Shown here piece after piece: positions 27,183 to 35,796 of a stretch of DNA of 64,000 nucleotides; positions within the stretch are counted from its first letter, which is position 1; each line of letters starts with the position of its first letter. The DNA is from Chryseobacterium bernardetii (GTDB lineage Bacteria > Bacteroidota > Bacteroidia > Flavobacteriales > Weeksellaceae). The DNA lies in assembly GCF_003815975.1 (NCBI RefSeq), contig NZ_CP033932.1:1612001-1676000 (forward strand), given 5' to 3'. Made by a program: the position numbers and the translations under genes. A model generated the notes under the pieces. The model worked only from the letters and a program-made list of their open reading frames with translations. It searched no databases and was not told where the DNA came from.

Positions 27183-27190
27183 CATAATTG
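27183..27190. repeat. Target site duplication, right copy
   Basis: CATAATTG, identical to 25789-25796. Confidence 0.9.
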
Positions 27191-27274
27191 TTTGTAAAAT
27201 CTTTACGTAAAATTTAATATTTTCTGACTTTTAAAACTATCTGATAAGTGGAATTAAAGATATAAGTATAGAAA

Positions 27275-27304
27275 CAAAAAAAGGACTTTCGAAAAAGTCC
27301 TTTT
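27275..27304 (-). terminator. Rho-independent terminator of the rpsT-tRNA-Glu unit
   Basis: An 11-bp stem (27279-27289 with 27294-27304) with loop CGAA, followed on the minus strand by further T. It directly follows the first tRNA-Glu gene in minus-strand order. Confidence 0.85.
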
Positions 27305-27306
27305 GG

Positions 27307-27378
27307 TAGCCCGTAGGGGAATCGAACCCCTCTTACCAGAATGAAAATCTGAGGTCCTAACCGATAGACGAACGGGCC
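27307..27378 (-). tRNA. tRNA-Glu (UUC), array copy A
   Basis: 72 bases. The minus strand folds into a cloverleaf beginning GGCCCGTTCG, with anticodon loop TTTTCAT (anticodon TTC), T-arm GGGGTTCGATTCCCC and acceptor ACGGGCT plus A. CCA is not encoded. It is the last gene before the terminator at 27275. Confidence 0.95.
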
Positions 27379-27439
27379 CTCTATCTTCCATTACCAAGTA
27401 ATGTGTTAGTTTTGTTTTTGTAAGTATCAACTCTTAATG

Positions 27440-27511
27440 TAGCCCGTAGGGGAATCGAACCCCTCTTACCAGAATGAAAATCTGAGGTCCTAACCGATAG
27501 ACGAACGGGCC
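27440..27511 (-). tRNA. tRNA-Glu (UUC), array copy B
   Basis: 72 bases, the same sequence as copy A across the whole tRNA. Spacers to the neighbours are 61 and 80 bases and are not similar to each other. Confidence 0.95.
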
Positions 27512-27551
27512 GGTTAGATTATTTTAAGTATTAGCTTCCTACTTTGTTTTT

Positions 27552-27581
27552 AAAAACCACTGTAAGATTTCAGTGGTTTTT
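27552..27581. other. Palindromic hairpin between tRNA-Glu copies B and C
   Basis: An 11-bp stem (about 27552-27562 with 27571-27581) with an 8-base loop and A/T runs on both sides. It may be an attenuating terminator or a processing site within the rpsT-tRNA transcript. Confidence 0.6.
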
Positions 27582-27591
27582 AAAAATTAAG

Positions 27592-27663
27592 TAGCCCGTA
27601 GGGGAATCGAACCCCTCTTACCAGAATGAAAATCTGAGGTCCTAACCGATAGACGAACGGGCC
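27592..27663 (-). tRNA. tRNA-Glu (UUC), array copy C
   Basis: 72 bases, the same sequence as copies A and B. Only 9 bases separate it from the rpsT stop codon, so it must be cut out of an rpsT transcript by tRNA processing. Confidence 0.95.
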
Positions 27664-27672
27664 GCTATACTT

Positions 27673-27927
27673 TTACGCTAATTTATTAACGTGTTTTGTT
27701 AATTTGCTTTTTAAGTTAGCCGCTTTGTTTTTGTGGATAATATTTTTCTTAGCTAATTTATCCAATAAAGCGATAACTTTTGGCAGTTGCTCTGTTGCAG
27801 CAGCTTTATTTTCCTCATTTCTTAAGGCTTTCAATGCTGTTCTAGCAGTCTTGTGGTAATATCTATTACGAAGTCTTCTAGTTTCGTTCTGTCTGATTCT
27901 TTTTAATGCTGATTTATGATTTGCCAT
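27673..27927 (-). CDS. rpsT: 30S ribosomal protein S20
   Basis: 84 residues beginning [18 protein letters not shown], the invariant start of S20. An upstream in-frame ATG (27948) would add seven residues not found in the family. S20 is an early-binding protein of the 30S subunit that contacts 16S rRNA. Three tRNA-Glu genes follow on the same strand, the nearest 9 bases away. Confidence 0.97.
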   Translation of the reverse strand: MANHKSALKRIRQNETRRLRNRYYHKTARTALKALRNEENKAAATEQLPKVIALLDKLAKKNIIHKNKAANLKSKLTKHVNKLA

Positions 27928-27993
27928 ATCGTTCAAATGTGAGTGCAAAACTATAAACTTTTTTTTAAACTACCAAATTTATTTTGAAAAAAA

Positions 27994-28314
27994 TTAATTT
28001 TCTTCTGTAAGGTACTTTCTAAGCTTATCTATTGCCTGTTCTATTTTTAAATTTTCCTGTTCTTTCTCTATTTTTTTGATCGTATTTCCTAACATGATCA
28101 GTGCATTGTTCCATTCTCCAGTCGTATTGGTGAAAGTAAGTCCGTCTATTGTTACTTCAAAAGCAACCCTTTCTCCTGTCCTGTAAAGTCTGAAACTTAT
28201 TTTATCATCCTTGCCTGTAATCCCGCCTTCATTGATTTGTAAATCATAACTTTTTGGGTTAGAGTGGATTTTCTTAAAAAGCAATTTCGCTTCTTGTATT
28301 TTTAAATCCGGCAT
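27994..28314 (-). CDS. Conserved hypothetical protein
   Basis: 106 residues, Lys/Glu-rich, no signal or membrane segment. A small beta-sheet region (SFRLYRTGERVAFEVTIDGLTF) lies between an N-terminal helix (KIQEAKLLFKKIHSNP) and a charged C-terminal helix (IKKIEKEQENLKIEQAIDKLRKYL). It is on the same strand as rpsT, 66 bases upstream. I do not recognise a function. Confidence 0.65.
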   Translation of the reverse strand: MPDLKIQEAKLLFKKIHSNPKSYDLQINEGGITGKDDKISFRLYRTGERVAFEVTIDGLTFTNTTGEWNNALIMLGNTIKKIEKEQENLKIEQAIDKLRKYLTEEN

Positions 28315-28770
28315 GATATAAAATTTGATAATTTGTAGTTGTCTACAAACTGGGGGTTATCAATAACATTTTTCATCAGTGTAACCATATTTGTCTTAGC
28401 AATTATGGTTAAAATTATTAAAAAATTTTTGCAAATATAAGGCTTTTGTGAGATATAACATCAATAGATACGCTTTTTAGACAAAAAGTTGTGATTTTTT
28501 TATTGTAATGAGAATAAGTGTTTCATTCCCAGTAAACTGAGATTGGAATATTTTGATGTCGGTTTTAGAGCTTTATTAGAAATATCATATAATAAATGAC
28601 ATGAAGTACTATCTGATGATTATAGTATGGAATGAAGAAGAAAGTTTATTAAAGTGTTGTTAATGAATGATAGTTCCTGAGGCTGATTTTCCTGACGACT
28701 TATTGTAGTGGGAAAAGATGTAATTACAGGTTTAATCTGTTTCAGATGAATTGGGCTGTATATTAAAATA
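28315..28770. other. Intergenic region without a recognised gene
   Basis: About 450 AT-rich bases between the hypothetical protein and the fourth tRNA-Glu. No structured RNA, repeat or convincing reading frame was found. Confidence 0.4.
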
Positions 28771-28806
28771 AAAAAGAGAAACGATACGTATCGTTTCTCT
28801 TTTTTG
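28771..28806 (-). terminator. Terminator after the fourth tRNA-Glu (symmetrical)
   Basis: A perfect 16-bp palindrome centred between 28788 and 28789 (AAAGAGAAACGATAC and its complement), flanked by A and T runs. It could stop transcription in both directions; the tRNA gene on the minus strand is the obvious client. Confidence 0.85.
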
Positions 28807-28878
28807 TAGCCTATAGGGGAATCGAACCCCTGTTGCAAGAATGAAAATCTTGAGTCCTGACCACTAGACGAATAGGCC
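28807..28878 (-). tRNA. tRNA-Glu (UUC), fourth copy
   Basis: 72 bases, cloverleaf beginning GGCCTATTCG, anticodon loop TTTTCAT (TTC), T-arm GGGGTTCGATTCCCC. The body differs from the three array copies (acceptor, D-arm and anticodon stem changes), so it is a separate isoacceptor gene with the same anticodon. It follows the amidase gene by 57 bases. Confidence 0.95.
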
Positions 28879-28935
28879 AAATTTTGAGGTTGCAAAAGTA
28901 GAAAAACCTTTTTAAACTTCAAAATTATTTTTTGG

Positions 28936-30222
28936 TTATTTATAAACTTTTTGAATCACGGTATTCTTAATGCCTTTGGCTTCAACCTCTTTCTGAAGTT
29001 TTACAGCATCTTCCAGGGTGTAGGCCTTTCCGTAAGTATAATAGAAAACGCCATTTTCCTTCTCTCTTTCCACATCCTTAAGGTTTTGAAGGATGTATGA
29101 ATTTCCGTTCAGTTTTTCTCCGGTATATACTTCAAGTGTATAATAGCCCATACTAATTCTCTGGTTAGGCATGAATCCTACTGCAAATGCATTCCTGAAT
29201 CCTGCATCCTTAGCGGTTTTAAGATTTATATCTCTCACAGAAGCCATATTGGTTACTGCGTAATAGTATTTGTACTGTCCGTTCTCTTTAAGGGTAAGGA
29301 TGTAATTAAGGCCTTTCAGTGCTGGATCATTCTCATTATATTTGGTAGGAGAACTCATCAGTAGTATTCTGAAATCATTCTTTAGCGGAGTTTCTGCTGG
29401 TTTTTCAGGTTCCTGTTTTTTAGTGGTGAAAGACCCGCCTGCTTTTCTGTCAATTGCTTTTTTGTAATCAATGATGGCATTATAGATACTTTCTGCAATT
29501 TCAGTCTGACCTTTTTCAGAGGCTATATAATGGCTTTCTTCGGGGTGATTAATGAAGCCTGTTTCTATCAGTACAGAAGGCATGGCATTCATACGAAGAA
29601 CGTGAAGGTTTTTCTGGAAAACACCCCTTGAAGATCTTTTGTCTTTATTTACAAAGTTGTCTTCTACCAATCCGCCTAAAAGAAGACTGGATTCAAGGTA
29701 TTTACTCTGTTGTAACTTTAATGCAATTAAAGATTCAGGAGAATCAGGGTTATAAGATCCAAAGATCTGTTTATCTTTTTCATCCAGATAAATCACATCA
29801 TTTTCCCTTTTGGCAACCTCCAGGTTCTCATTGTTCTGGTTAGGCCCCTGTACATAAGTTTCCGTACCATAAGCGGTAGGTCTTGCAGAAGAATTACAGT
29901 GGATGGATATAAACAGATCTGCCTTACTTCTGTTAGCCAGGTTCGTTCTGTCAGACAAGGAAGGGTATTCATCAATCTTTCTGGTATAAATTACTTTGAA
30001 GTCTCTGTTTTTTTCAAGCATGGCTCCAACCTTTAAAGTAATAGCAAGAGTAATATCTTTTTCTGCAATTCTTCCAATGTCTGAATAAGTCCTGTTGGCT
30101 CCATGATCACTTCCTCCGTGTCCCGCATCAAGAACTAGTGTGAACTTCTTTTGGGAGAAAATAAAGTTGCTGGTTAGGAGAAGGAGAAATGATAAAATTA
30201 TTTTAAAATTTTGTTTGTGCAT
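28936..30222 (-). CDS. N-acetylmuramoyl-L-alanine amidase (Amidase_3)
   Basis: 428 residues. The signal peptide ends near FIFSQ. The zinc amidase domain (about residues 27-255) has LVLDAGHGGSDHGA (ligand His35), the second ligand in LFISIHCNSS, and the catalytic Glu in SVLIETGFINHPEE. It cuts the amide bond between MurNAc and the stem peptide in the cell wall. The C-terminal part (about residues 275-428) contains a SPOR-like repeat region (YYAVTNMASVRDINLKTAKDAGF; KAYTLEDAVKLQKEVEAKGI), suggesting targeting to the division site. It is divergent from lptD with 53 bases between them. Confidence 0.93.
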   Translation of the reverse strand: MHKQNFKIILSFLLLLTSNFIFSQKKFTLVLDAGHGGSDHGANRTYSDIGRIAEKDITLAITLKVGAMLEKNRDFKVIYTRKIDEYPSLSDRTNLANRSKADLFISIHCNSSARPTAYGTETYVQGPNQNNENLEVAKRENDVIYLDEKDKQIFGSYNPDSPESLIALKLQQSKYLESSLLLGGLVEDNFVNKDKRSSRGVFQKNLHVLRMNAMPSVLIETGFINHPEESHYIASEKGQTEIAESIYNAIIDYKKAIDRKAGGSFTTKKQEPEKPAETPLKNDFRILLMSSPTKYNENDPALKGLNYILTLKENGQYKYYYAVTNMASVRDINLKTAKDAGFRNAFAVGFMPNQRISMGYYTLEVYTGEKLNGNSYILQNLKDVEREKENGVFYYTYGKAYTLEDAVKLQKEVEAKGIKNTVIQKVYK

Positions 30223-30275
30223 CTTACAGTTATAAAAATTATATTAATTTTGGGCCTTAATTATATAGAATAAAA

Positions 30276-32861
30276 TTGGCCAAAACCGTCCTCAAAAATA
30301 TATTACAAATTTTAATTATCCTAATTTTTAACAATTTTTTAGCACAGAAAACCCCTGAAAAATTGCCTAAAAATACGGTTAAAGATACTATTTCCAAAAA
30401 GGATACCATTGTTGCAAAAAAAGAAGCTTTAGATGATGTACTTCAAACAAAGGCAGATGATCAGCGCAGGGATATTCCTAAAAAAATGACATTCCTTAAC
30501 AAGAATGCCCAGGTGAAGTATCAGGATATGCAGATTGATGCAGATTATATTTCTATTGATGATAATAAAAATCTGATCTACGCCAGAGGAAAACTGGATT
30601 CTTTAGGAAAAATCATAGAGCCTGTAGTAACTACTCAGGCTGGGAAAAAATATGAAACCAACGAATTCAGCTATAATACAAAAACCAAACAGGCTATTGC
30701 TTTCAATGCAAGAACAGAGGAGAGTGAGGGGGTAATTATAGCCCAGAAAACAAAAAAATATAACGATTCGGTGTTCGCTATGAGAAAAGCAGATTATACC
30801 ACCGATGAGTATTTTGTGAAGAAAAAAGATACGGCAGCAGATTATTTTATGAGAGCTTCCAATATCAAACTGATAAAAACAAAAAGTAAATCTCAAATTG
30901 TTACGGGACCTATCCAAATGTATATAGAACAGGTGCCTACACCTCTTGTTATGCCTTTTGCAATACTGCCGTTCTCAGATAAAAGAGCTGCCGGTATTTT
31001 GATCCCAAGTTTCGGGGAAAGAGAAGATGTTGGATTCTTCCTGAACGGAATCGGATATTATCAGCCGATTGGGGAACACTTTGATCTTAAGGTACTCGCA
31101 GATATCTATACCAAAGGAAGCTGGAACCTGCGTCCACAGATGAATTACCAGAAAAAGTACCGTTATTCGGGAAGCTTCAATGCAGACATCGGAACTATGG
31201 TAAGAGGGATCAAAGGATTGGATGATTATAATAAAAACAGTACATATAGAATCAGCTGGACGCATTCTCAGGATTCTAAAGCCAATCCTTTTCTTACATT
31301 CAGTGCTTCGGTTGATATTGTAAGTACTAAGTTTTATAATAATACACTTAACAATAATTATATTTTCAATCAGAATATATTGAACACCCAGCAGAACTCA
31401 ACGGTAACGCTTACCAAAAGATTTCTGAAACTTCCTATGACTATTACGGGAACGGCATCTTACTCGCAGAACTTTGCAACAGGCTTGGCAGATCTTCGTC
31501 TTCCACAGATGAATGTAGCGGTCAATCAGTTTTACCTGTTTAAGTCGAAATCAGGAGTAAGACAGGGACTTCTTGAAAATATTACAGTAAATACTGGTTT
31601 TAACCTGACCAACTTTGTGAACACGCAGGAAAATGAATTGTTCAAAAAAGAAATGTGGGACAAAATGCAGACAGGCCTTAAGAACAATATCGCTTTAGCC
31701 ACCAATACCACTCTGGCTAAATATTTTACTTTCAGTTTAAGTGCTAATATTGATAATGCTTTAACGACAAAAACTTTAAACAGGTATTATGATCCTGTAA
31801 ATAATGTGACCGTGGATGAGATCAATAAAAAGTTTGCAGGATATTCTTCATTCTCTACCACTGCCAGTCTTCAGACTACTTTGTATGGAATGATGAAATT
31901 TAAAAAAGGATCTGTTATAGAAGCTGTGAGACATATGATGACTCCAAGTATCGGATTTACCTATTCTCCTGATTTCTCAAGCCCTGGTTTCGGGTATTAC
32001 AAAAACTATTATAATGCAGCCGGTGCTCTTACTCCTTATTCTATCTTTGAAAAAGGAATTATAGGAAGCCCGTCAAACAGTTTGGTGGGAGCATTAGGTT
32101 TCAGTATAGGGAATAATATTGAAATGAAGGTGAAATCTAAAAGTGATTCTACCGGAGTGAAAAAAATAAAGATTTTTGAATCTTTAAACCTTACAGGAAG
32201 CTATAACTTTGCAGCTAAAGACCACCCTTGGTCTATCTTCAGTATCAACGGGCAGTCTTCTTTCTTTAACAATAAGCTTACAGTTAATACCAGCCTTTCT
32301 CTTGATCCTTATAAAATCGAATTTATTCCAGGGCAGGATCAGGGGATCAGAACAGAAAAATTTGGAGGCTTCAGTGTACAGGGATTCAATATTCAGGTAT
32401 CTTATCCTTTAAGCAGCGAGATCTTTGGTGAAAAAACGGATTACGCAAAGAAATATAGTTCAAAAGGAGAAATCCGAAATGAAAATTACTATTTTGATGA
32501 TGATCATTATGCGCGTTTTGATCAGGCCTGGACCCTGAATATTAATGCTAATTATGCTTATTCTAAAGGAACCAACAGATTCGGAAGTAAAATTGCATCC
32601 ATAGGTCTTGACGGAAGTATTAAGCTTACTCCTTACTGGAATGTTACCGGAAGTACCCATTATGACTTGGTGACTAAGGAACTGGCCTATACAAGAATCG
32701 GTTTTTCAAGAGATCAGCGAAGTTTCACCATTAATTTTAACTGGGTGCCCTTCGGACAATATAAAGTATATGATTTCTTTATCGGGATCAAAGCCAATAT
32801 CTTAAGTGATGCGTTGAAGTATAAAGACAGAAGCTTTACACAGCCAAATGCACCTTTCTAA
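30276..32861 (+). CDS. lptD: LPS-assembly protein LptD-like outer membrane protein
   Basis: 861 residues starting with TTG 30276. No ATG comes before residue 71, and a TAATTTTG promoter-like element at 30245-30252 supports this start. An N-terminal signal (LQILIILIFNNFLAQ) leads into an OstA/LptA-like beta-jellyroll (about residues 70-200, with QVKYQDMQIDADYISIDDNKN). A long barrel domain follows. LptD inserts LPS into the outer membrane; Bacteroidota members are divergent from the proteobacterial one. The neighbouring cell-wall amidase fits an envelope context. I found no second copy in the window. Confidence 0.85.
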   Translation: MAKTVLKNILQILIILIFNNFLAQKTPEKLPKNTVKDTISKKDTIVAKKEALDDVLQTKADDQRRDIPKKMTFLNKNAQVKYQDMQIDADYISIDDNKNLIYARGKLDSLGKIIEPVVTTQAGKKYETNEFSYNTKTKQAIAFNARTEESEGVIIAQKTKKYNDSVFAMRKADYTTDEYFVKKKDTAADYFMRASNIKLIKTKSKSQIVTGPIQMYIEQVPTPLVMPFAILPFSDKRAAGILIPSFGEREDVGFFLNGIGYYQPIGEHFDLKVLADIYTKGSWNLRPQMNYQKKYRYSGSFNADIGTMVRGIKGLDDYNKNSTYRISWTHSQDSKANPFLTFSASVDIVSTKFYNNTLNNNYIFNQNILNTQQNSTVTLTKRFLKLPMTITGTASYSQNFATGLADLRLPQMNVAVNQFYLFKSKSGVRQGLLENITVNTGFNLTNFVNTQENELFKKEMWDKMQTGLKNNIALATNTTLAKYFTFSLSANIDNALTTKTLNRYYDPVNNVTVDEINKKFAGYSSFSTTASLQTTLYGMMKFKKGSVIEAVRHMMTPSIGFTYSPDFSSPGFGYYKNYYNAAGALTPYSIFEKGIIGSPSNSLVGALGFSIGNNIEMKVKSKSDSTGVKKIKIFESLNLTGSYNFAAKDHPWSIFSINGQSSFFNNKLTVNTSLSLDPYKIEFIPGQDQGIRTEKFGGFSVQGFNIQVSYPLSSEIFGEKTDYAKKYSSKGEIRNENYYFDDDHYARFDQAWTLNINANYAYSKGTNRFGSKIASIGLDGSIKLTPYWNVTGSTHYDLVTKELAYTRIGFSRDQRSFTINFNWVPFGQYKVYDFFIGIKANILSDALKYKDRSFTQPNAPF

Positions 32862-32868
32862 TATCAGA

Positions 32869-32899
32869 TTGGCATTTGACAATATAAATTTTATATTTG
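32869..32899 (+). promoter_or_regulatory. Promoter of the RidA gene
   Basis: TTG (32869-32871), 20 bases, then TATATTTG (32892-32899). It implies a leader of about 85-90 bases before the RidA start. Confidence 0.55.
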
Positions 32900-32992
32900 C
32901 AACCAAAATAAATCTATCAAGATTATCCTGAAATTGCTTAACTTAATGGTTGGCAATGAAAGATGATTTTACAAAAAAATAAATATCCGTAT

Positions 32993-33373
32993 ATGAAACA
33001 AATTATCAACACAGTTAATGCACCTGCAGCTATTGGTCCTTATTCACAAGCTAATATGACTAACGGAGTTCTGTATATCTCAGGACAGATCCCTGTAGAT
33101 CCTGCAACTGGTAAACTGGTAGAAGGAATTGAAAAGGAAACGCATCAGGTAATGAAAAACCTTGAAGCGATCCTTACAGAAGCTGGAATGACTTTTAAAA
33201 ATGTTGTAAAAGCAACAATCTTCCTTAAAAGCATGGATGATTTTGCCGTAATGAACGATATTTATGCTTCATATTTAGATGCTGGAAGCTATCCGGCACG
33301 TGAAACAGTACAGGTTTCTTGTCTGCCTAAAAATGTGGATATTGAAATTTCTATGATCGCACATCAGGATTAA
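32993..33373 (+). CDS. RidA-family reactive intermediate deaminase
   Basis: 126 residues from ATG 32993 (MKQIINTVNAPAAIGPYSQA); an in-frame ATG at 32963 would add ten unconserved residues. The family pattern is complete: IGPYSQA, LYISGQIPVDPATGKL, and YPARETVQVSCLPKNVDIEI with the essential Arg. RidA hydrolyses reactive enamine/imine intermediates from PLP enzymes. The stop overlaps the start of the following membrane protein by one base, so they are co-translated. Confidence 0.95.
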   Translation: MKQIINTVNAPAAIGPYSQANMTNGVLYISGQIPVDPATGKLVEGIEKETHQVMKNLEAILTEAGMTFKNVVKATIFLKSMDDFAVMNDIYASYLDAGSYPARETVQVSCLPKNVDIEISMIAHQD

Positions 33374-33828
33374 TGAACTTTATAAGAAATACATTTGCGG
33401 TATTGATAGGGCTTGGTATTACAGGTCTTATAATTACTCTTGGTATAAGGGCTTTCCCGCAATGGGTTACTTTCGAAGCTTTTGCTCCGTTTGAGCATTG
33501 GCAGAGATTTCTTTTCAGCATGAAAGATGATAAGGCCTTTTTTGGCTTTCTTCTTTTTATTTCCGGACTAGGAACTACCATTGGTGGAGTAGCAACAGCA
33601 ATCATCGTTAAATATGCTAAAGTTGCCTATGCTATCCTGATAGGTTTTATCATGCTTTTCATCGCAATGCTGGATGTTATTATATTTCCTTACCATCCTA
33701 CATTTTATAAGATTTCTATCTTCCTTACCTTTTTCCCGTTTTCCTGGATTGGAGGTAAGATTGTAGAAGTTATTTATGAGCGGAATAAAAAGAAAAGGAT
33801 TACCGAGAAAATGAATAAACCCAAGTAA
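33373..33828 (+). CDS. Small integral membrane protein of unknown function
   Basis: 151 residues with four predicted membrane segments (about residues 5-25, 55-78, 83-105 and 112-132) and a basic C-terminal tail (ERNKKKRITEKMNKPK). It is coupled to RidA by a one-base overlap. I do not recognise a domain. A bidirectional terminator follows immediately. Confidence 0.75.
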   Translation: MNFIRNTFAVLIGLGITGLIITLGIRAFPQWVTFEAFAPFEHWQRFLFSMKDDKAFFGFLLFISGLGTTIGGVATAIIVKYAKVAYAILIGFIMLFIAMLDVIIFPYHPTFYKISIFLTFFPFSWIGGKIVEVIYERNKKKRITEKMNKPK

Positions 33829-33833
33829 ACAAT

Positions 33834-33868
33834 AAAAAAATCGCTGCAAATCTTTGCAGCGATTTTTT
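33834..33868. terminator. Bidirectional terminator between convergent genes
   Basis: A 16-bp stem (33835-33850 with 33853-33868) of the form A-run, TCGCTGCAAA, TTTGCAGCGA, T-run. It serves both the RidA/membrane protein pair (plus) and the HtrA gene (minus). Confidence 0.92.
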
Positions 33869-33902
33869 GTTGATATGAAAATAACTATTGTTTAGTTGTT
33901 GA

Positions 33903-35432
33903 TTAAGGCATTTTAAATCCTTTTGTGTACATTCTTCCGTAGTCATCCACAAATTTCACCTGTACATTTCCCTGATATTTATTCAGGATGTTTTCTATGT
34001 CTTTTTGTGAGTTTACCGGTTTGCCATTTACTTCAATGATGATATAGTTGTCTACAATTCCGATTTTAGCCATTTCGCCTCCTTCAGATACATTTTTAGT
34101 AACTACACCGCTATTCAGTCCATATTCTGTTTTGAACCTTTCGTTAAGAGGGTCAAATTCAGCTCCGATCTTTTCAGTTACGCTAAGGTCAGCTTTTGTT
34201 CTGGTAGAAGTTCCTCCCTTCTGGTCTCTTAAAGTTACATTTGCGGTAGCTTCTTTACCGTTTCTTGAATAGGTTACCACTACCTTGTCACCAGGGCGCT
34301 TGCTTCCTATTGACATAGAAAGGTCAGCAAAATCAGTGATATCGTAATTATCAACTTTTGTAATGATATCTCCTTTTTTCAGTCCTGCATCTTCTGCACC
34401 GCTGTTATCACCGAATCCTGTTACATACACTCCGCTGCCAGCCTTAATATTGGTTTTGAATTGCTTGTTATAAGCCTGAACCTGCTGGTCATTGGAAAGG
34501 TCTAGTGATGAAACTCCTAAGAATCCTCTCTGTACAATACCAAACTTCTTGATGTCCTCAACAATTTTTCTTGCAAGGTTAGATGGTACGGCAAATCCGT
34601 ATCCCTGATAATATCCTGTTGTAGACTGAATCGCAGAGTTAATCCCGATAAGTTCTCCGTTAGTATTTACCAGGGCACCCCCTGAGTTACCCGGGTTGAT
34701 TGCGGCATCTGTCTGAATAAAACTTTCAATTGGATTGCTTGCTTTTCCCTGGCTTCCTAAAATACCGATTCCTCTTCCTTTTGCAGAAACAATACCTGCC
34801 GTTACAGTAGAATTTAATCCCAGTGGGTTTCCTACTGCCAATACCCATTGCCCAACATCAATATTGTCAGAGTTTGCAAAGTTTAAGTAAGGAAGCCCTT
34901 TCTCTTCTATTTTTAATAAAGAGATATCTGTATTAGGGTCCGTACCCACTAAAGTTGCGATATATGATTTTTTGTTGCTTAGTACCACTTCAAGTTTGTT
35001 GGCACCTGCTACTACGTGGTTGTTCGAGATGATATAACCATCAGGAGAAATAATTACACCGGAACCCATTCCTGAAGGCATATTATCCGGCGCCTGCTGT
35101 TGTTTTTGTCTTTGTTGTCCCCTTCCTCCGAACGGATCTCCGAAGAAATAATCAAACAGATCCTGCTCAGTAGCTCTGCTGGCCGTTCTGCTTTGATAGT
35201 TCTTAATGGTTACTACAGCCGGAACGGTTGTCTTAGCTGCCTTTACAAAGTCATCACCCACTGCACCCGTATTCATTCCTGCGAATGTTGTGTTAGGGGC
35301 AGATGTTGTAAAAAATGATTGATCTCCATTATTGGAGCCGTGTCCGAAATATTGTATAGCTCCAACGGTAGTAGCTCCGGAAATGACTCCAACTACTGCA
35401 AATGGTAATAGTTTTTTTAAAGTACTCTTCAT
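33903..35432 (-). CDS. DegP/HtrA-type periplasmic serine protease
   Basis: 509 residues. An N-terminal hydrophobic segment (about residues 8-28) acts as signal or anchor. The trypsin-like domain holds the triad His139 (SNNHVV), Asp169 (DPNTDISLL) and Ser250 (NPGNSGGAL). Two PDZ domains follow (about residues 310-395 and 415-505, with the GSGVYVTGFGDNSGAEDAGL and GVVTKNVSEGGEMAKIG stretches). A Gln/Arg-rich, low-complexity insert (residues 104-114) is typical of DegP/DegQ LA loops. It degrades or refolds damaged envelope proteins. The minus-strand -7-like element is the complement of CAAATTTA at 35485-35492. Confidence 0.95.
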   Translation of the reverse strand: MKSTLKKLLPFAVVGVISGATTVGAIQYFGHGSNNGDQSFFTTSAPNTTFAGMNTGAVGDDFVKAAKTTVPAVVTIKNYQSRTASRATEQDLFDYFFGDPFGGRGQQRQKQQQAPDNMPSGMGSGVIISPDGYIISNNHVVAGANKLEVVLSNKKSYIATLVGTDPNTDISLLKIEEKGLPYLNFANSDNIDVGQWVLAVGNPLGLNSTVTAGIVSAKGRGIGILGSQGKASNPIESFIQTDAAINPGNSGGALVNTNGELIGINSAIQSTTGYYQGYGFAVPSNLARKIVEDIKKFGIVQRGFLGVSSLDLSNDQQVQAYNKQFKTNIKAGSGVYVTGFGDNSGAEDAGLKKGDIITKVDNYDITDFADLSMSIGSKRPGDKVVVTYSRNGKEATANVTLRDQKGGTSTRTKADLSVTEKIGAEFDPLNERFKTEYGLNSGVVTKNVSEGGEMAKIGIVDNYIIIEVNGKPVNSQKDIENILNKYQGNVQVKFVDDYGRMYTKGFKMP

Positions 35433-35796
35433 TGTATATCTTTCTTGTTTATTAATTAATTTCTTATTTATGTTTTTGAGTAAACAAATTTAATGTTAAA
35501 TAAGTAAGCAATTAGTATGCTATGTTTCAATTTTAACTAAAATTTAACTGCTATTATATCATTTTATACATTATGTCATAATTGTTAAGCCCTGAGTTAA
35601 CAAAACTTAAAAAAAAATTAACTGAAATGTGACAAAATGTTTTTATAATAAGTATACAATATAAAAAGTTTTTTTCATTACTCATGAATATGTTGTCAGT
35701 TCTGAGCTGTCAATTATTATTGAGTTGATGAAAAACCATTAATTAGAAAATATTTATCTTTGCAAAAATATTTTTCTCACTTAAAACGTTTATAGC
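35433..35796. other. Divergent intergenic region with promoter elements
   Basis: 364 AT-rich bases. For HtrA (minus strand) CAAATTTA at 35485-35492 reads TAAATTTG on that strand, with a weak -33 CAA at 35509-35511. For TrhO (plus strand) TATCTTTG lies at 35755-35762, without a well-spaced TTG. No gene is visible. Confidence 0.5.

Noticed and set aside
27307..27663. Three equal 72-base repeats with spacers, at first sight a repeat array
   Set aside because: Each unit folds as tRNA-Glu with anticodon TTC; spacers are unequal in length. Not CRISPR.
28620..28922. Minus-strand open frame of 100 codons
   Set aside because: It runs through the tRNA-Glu gene and its terminator; the encoded sequence looks like translated tRNA and AT-rich spacer.
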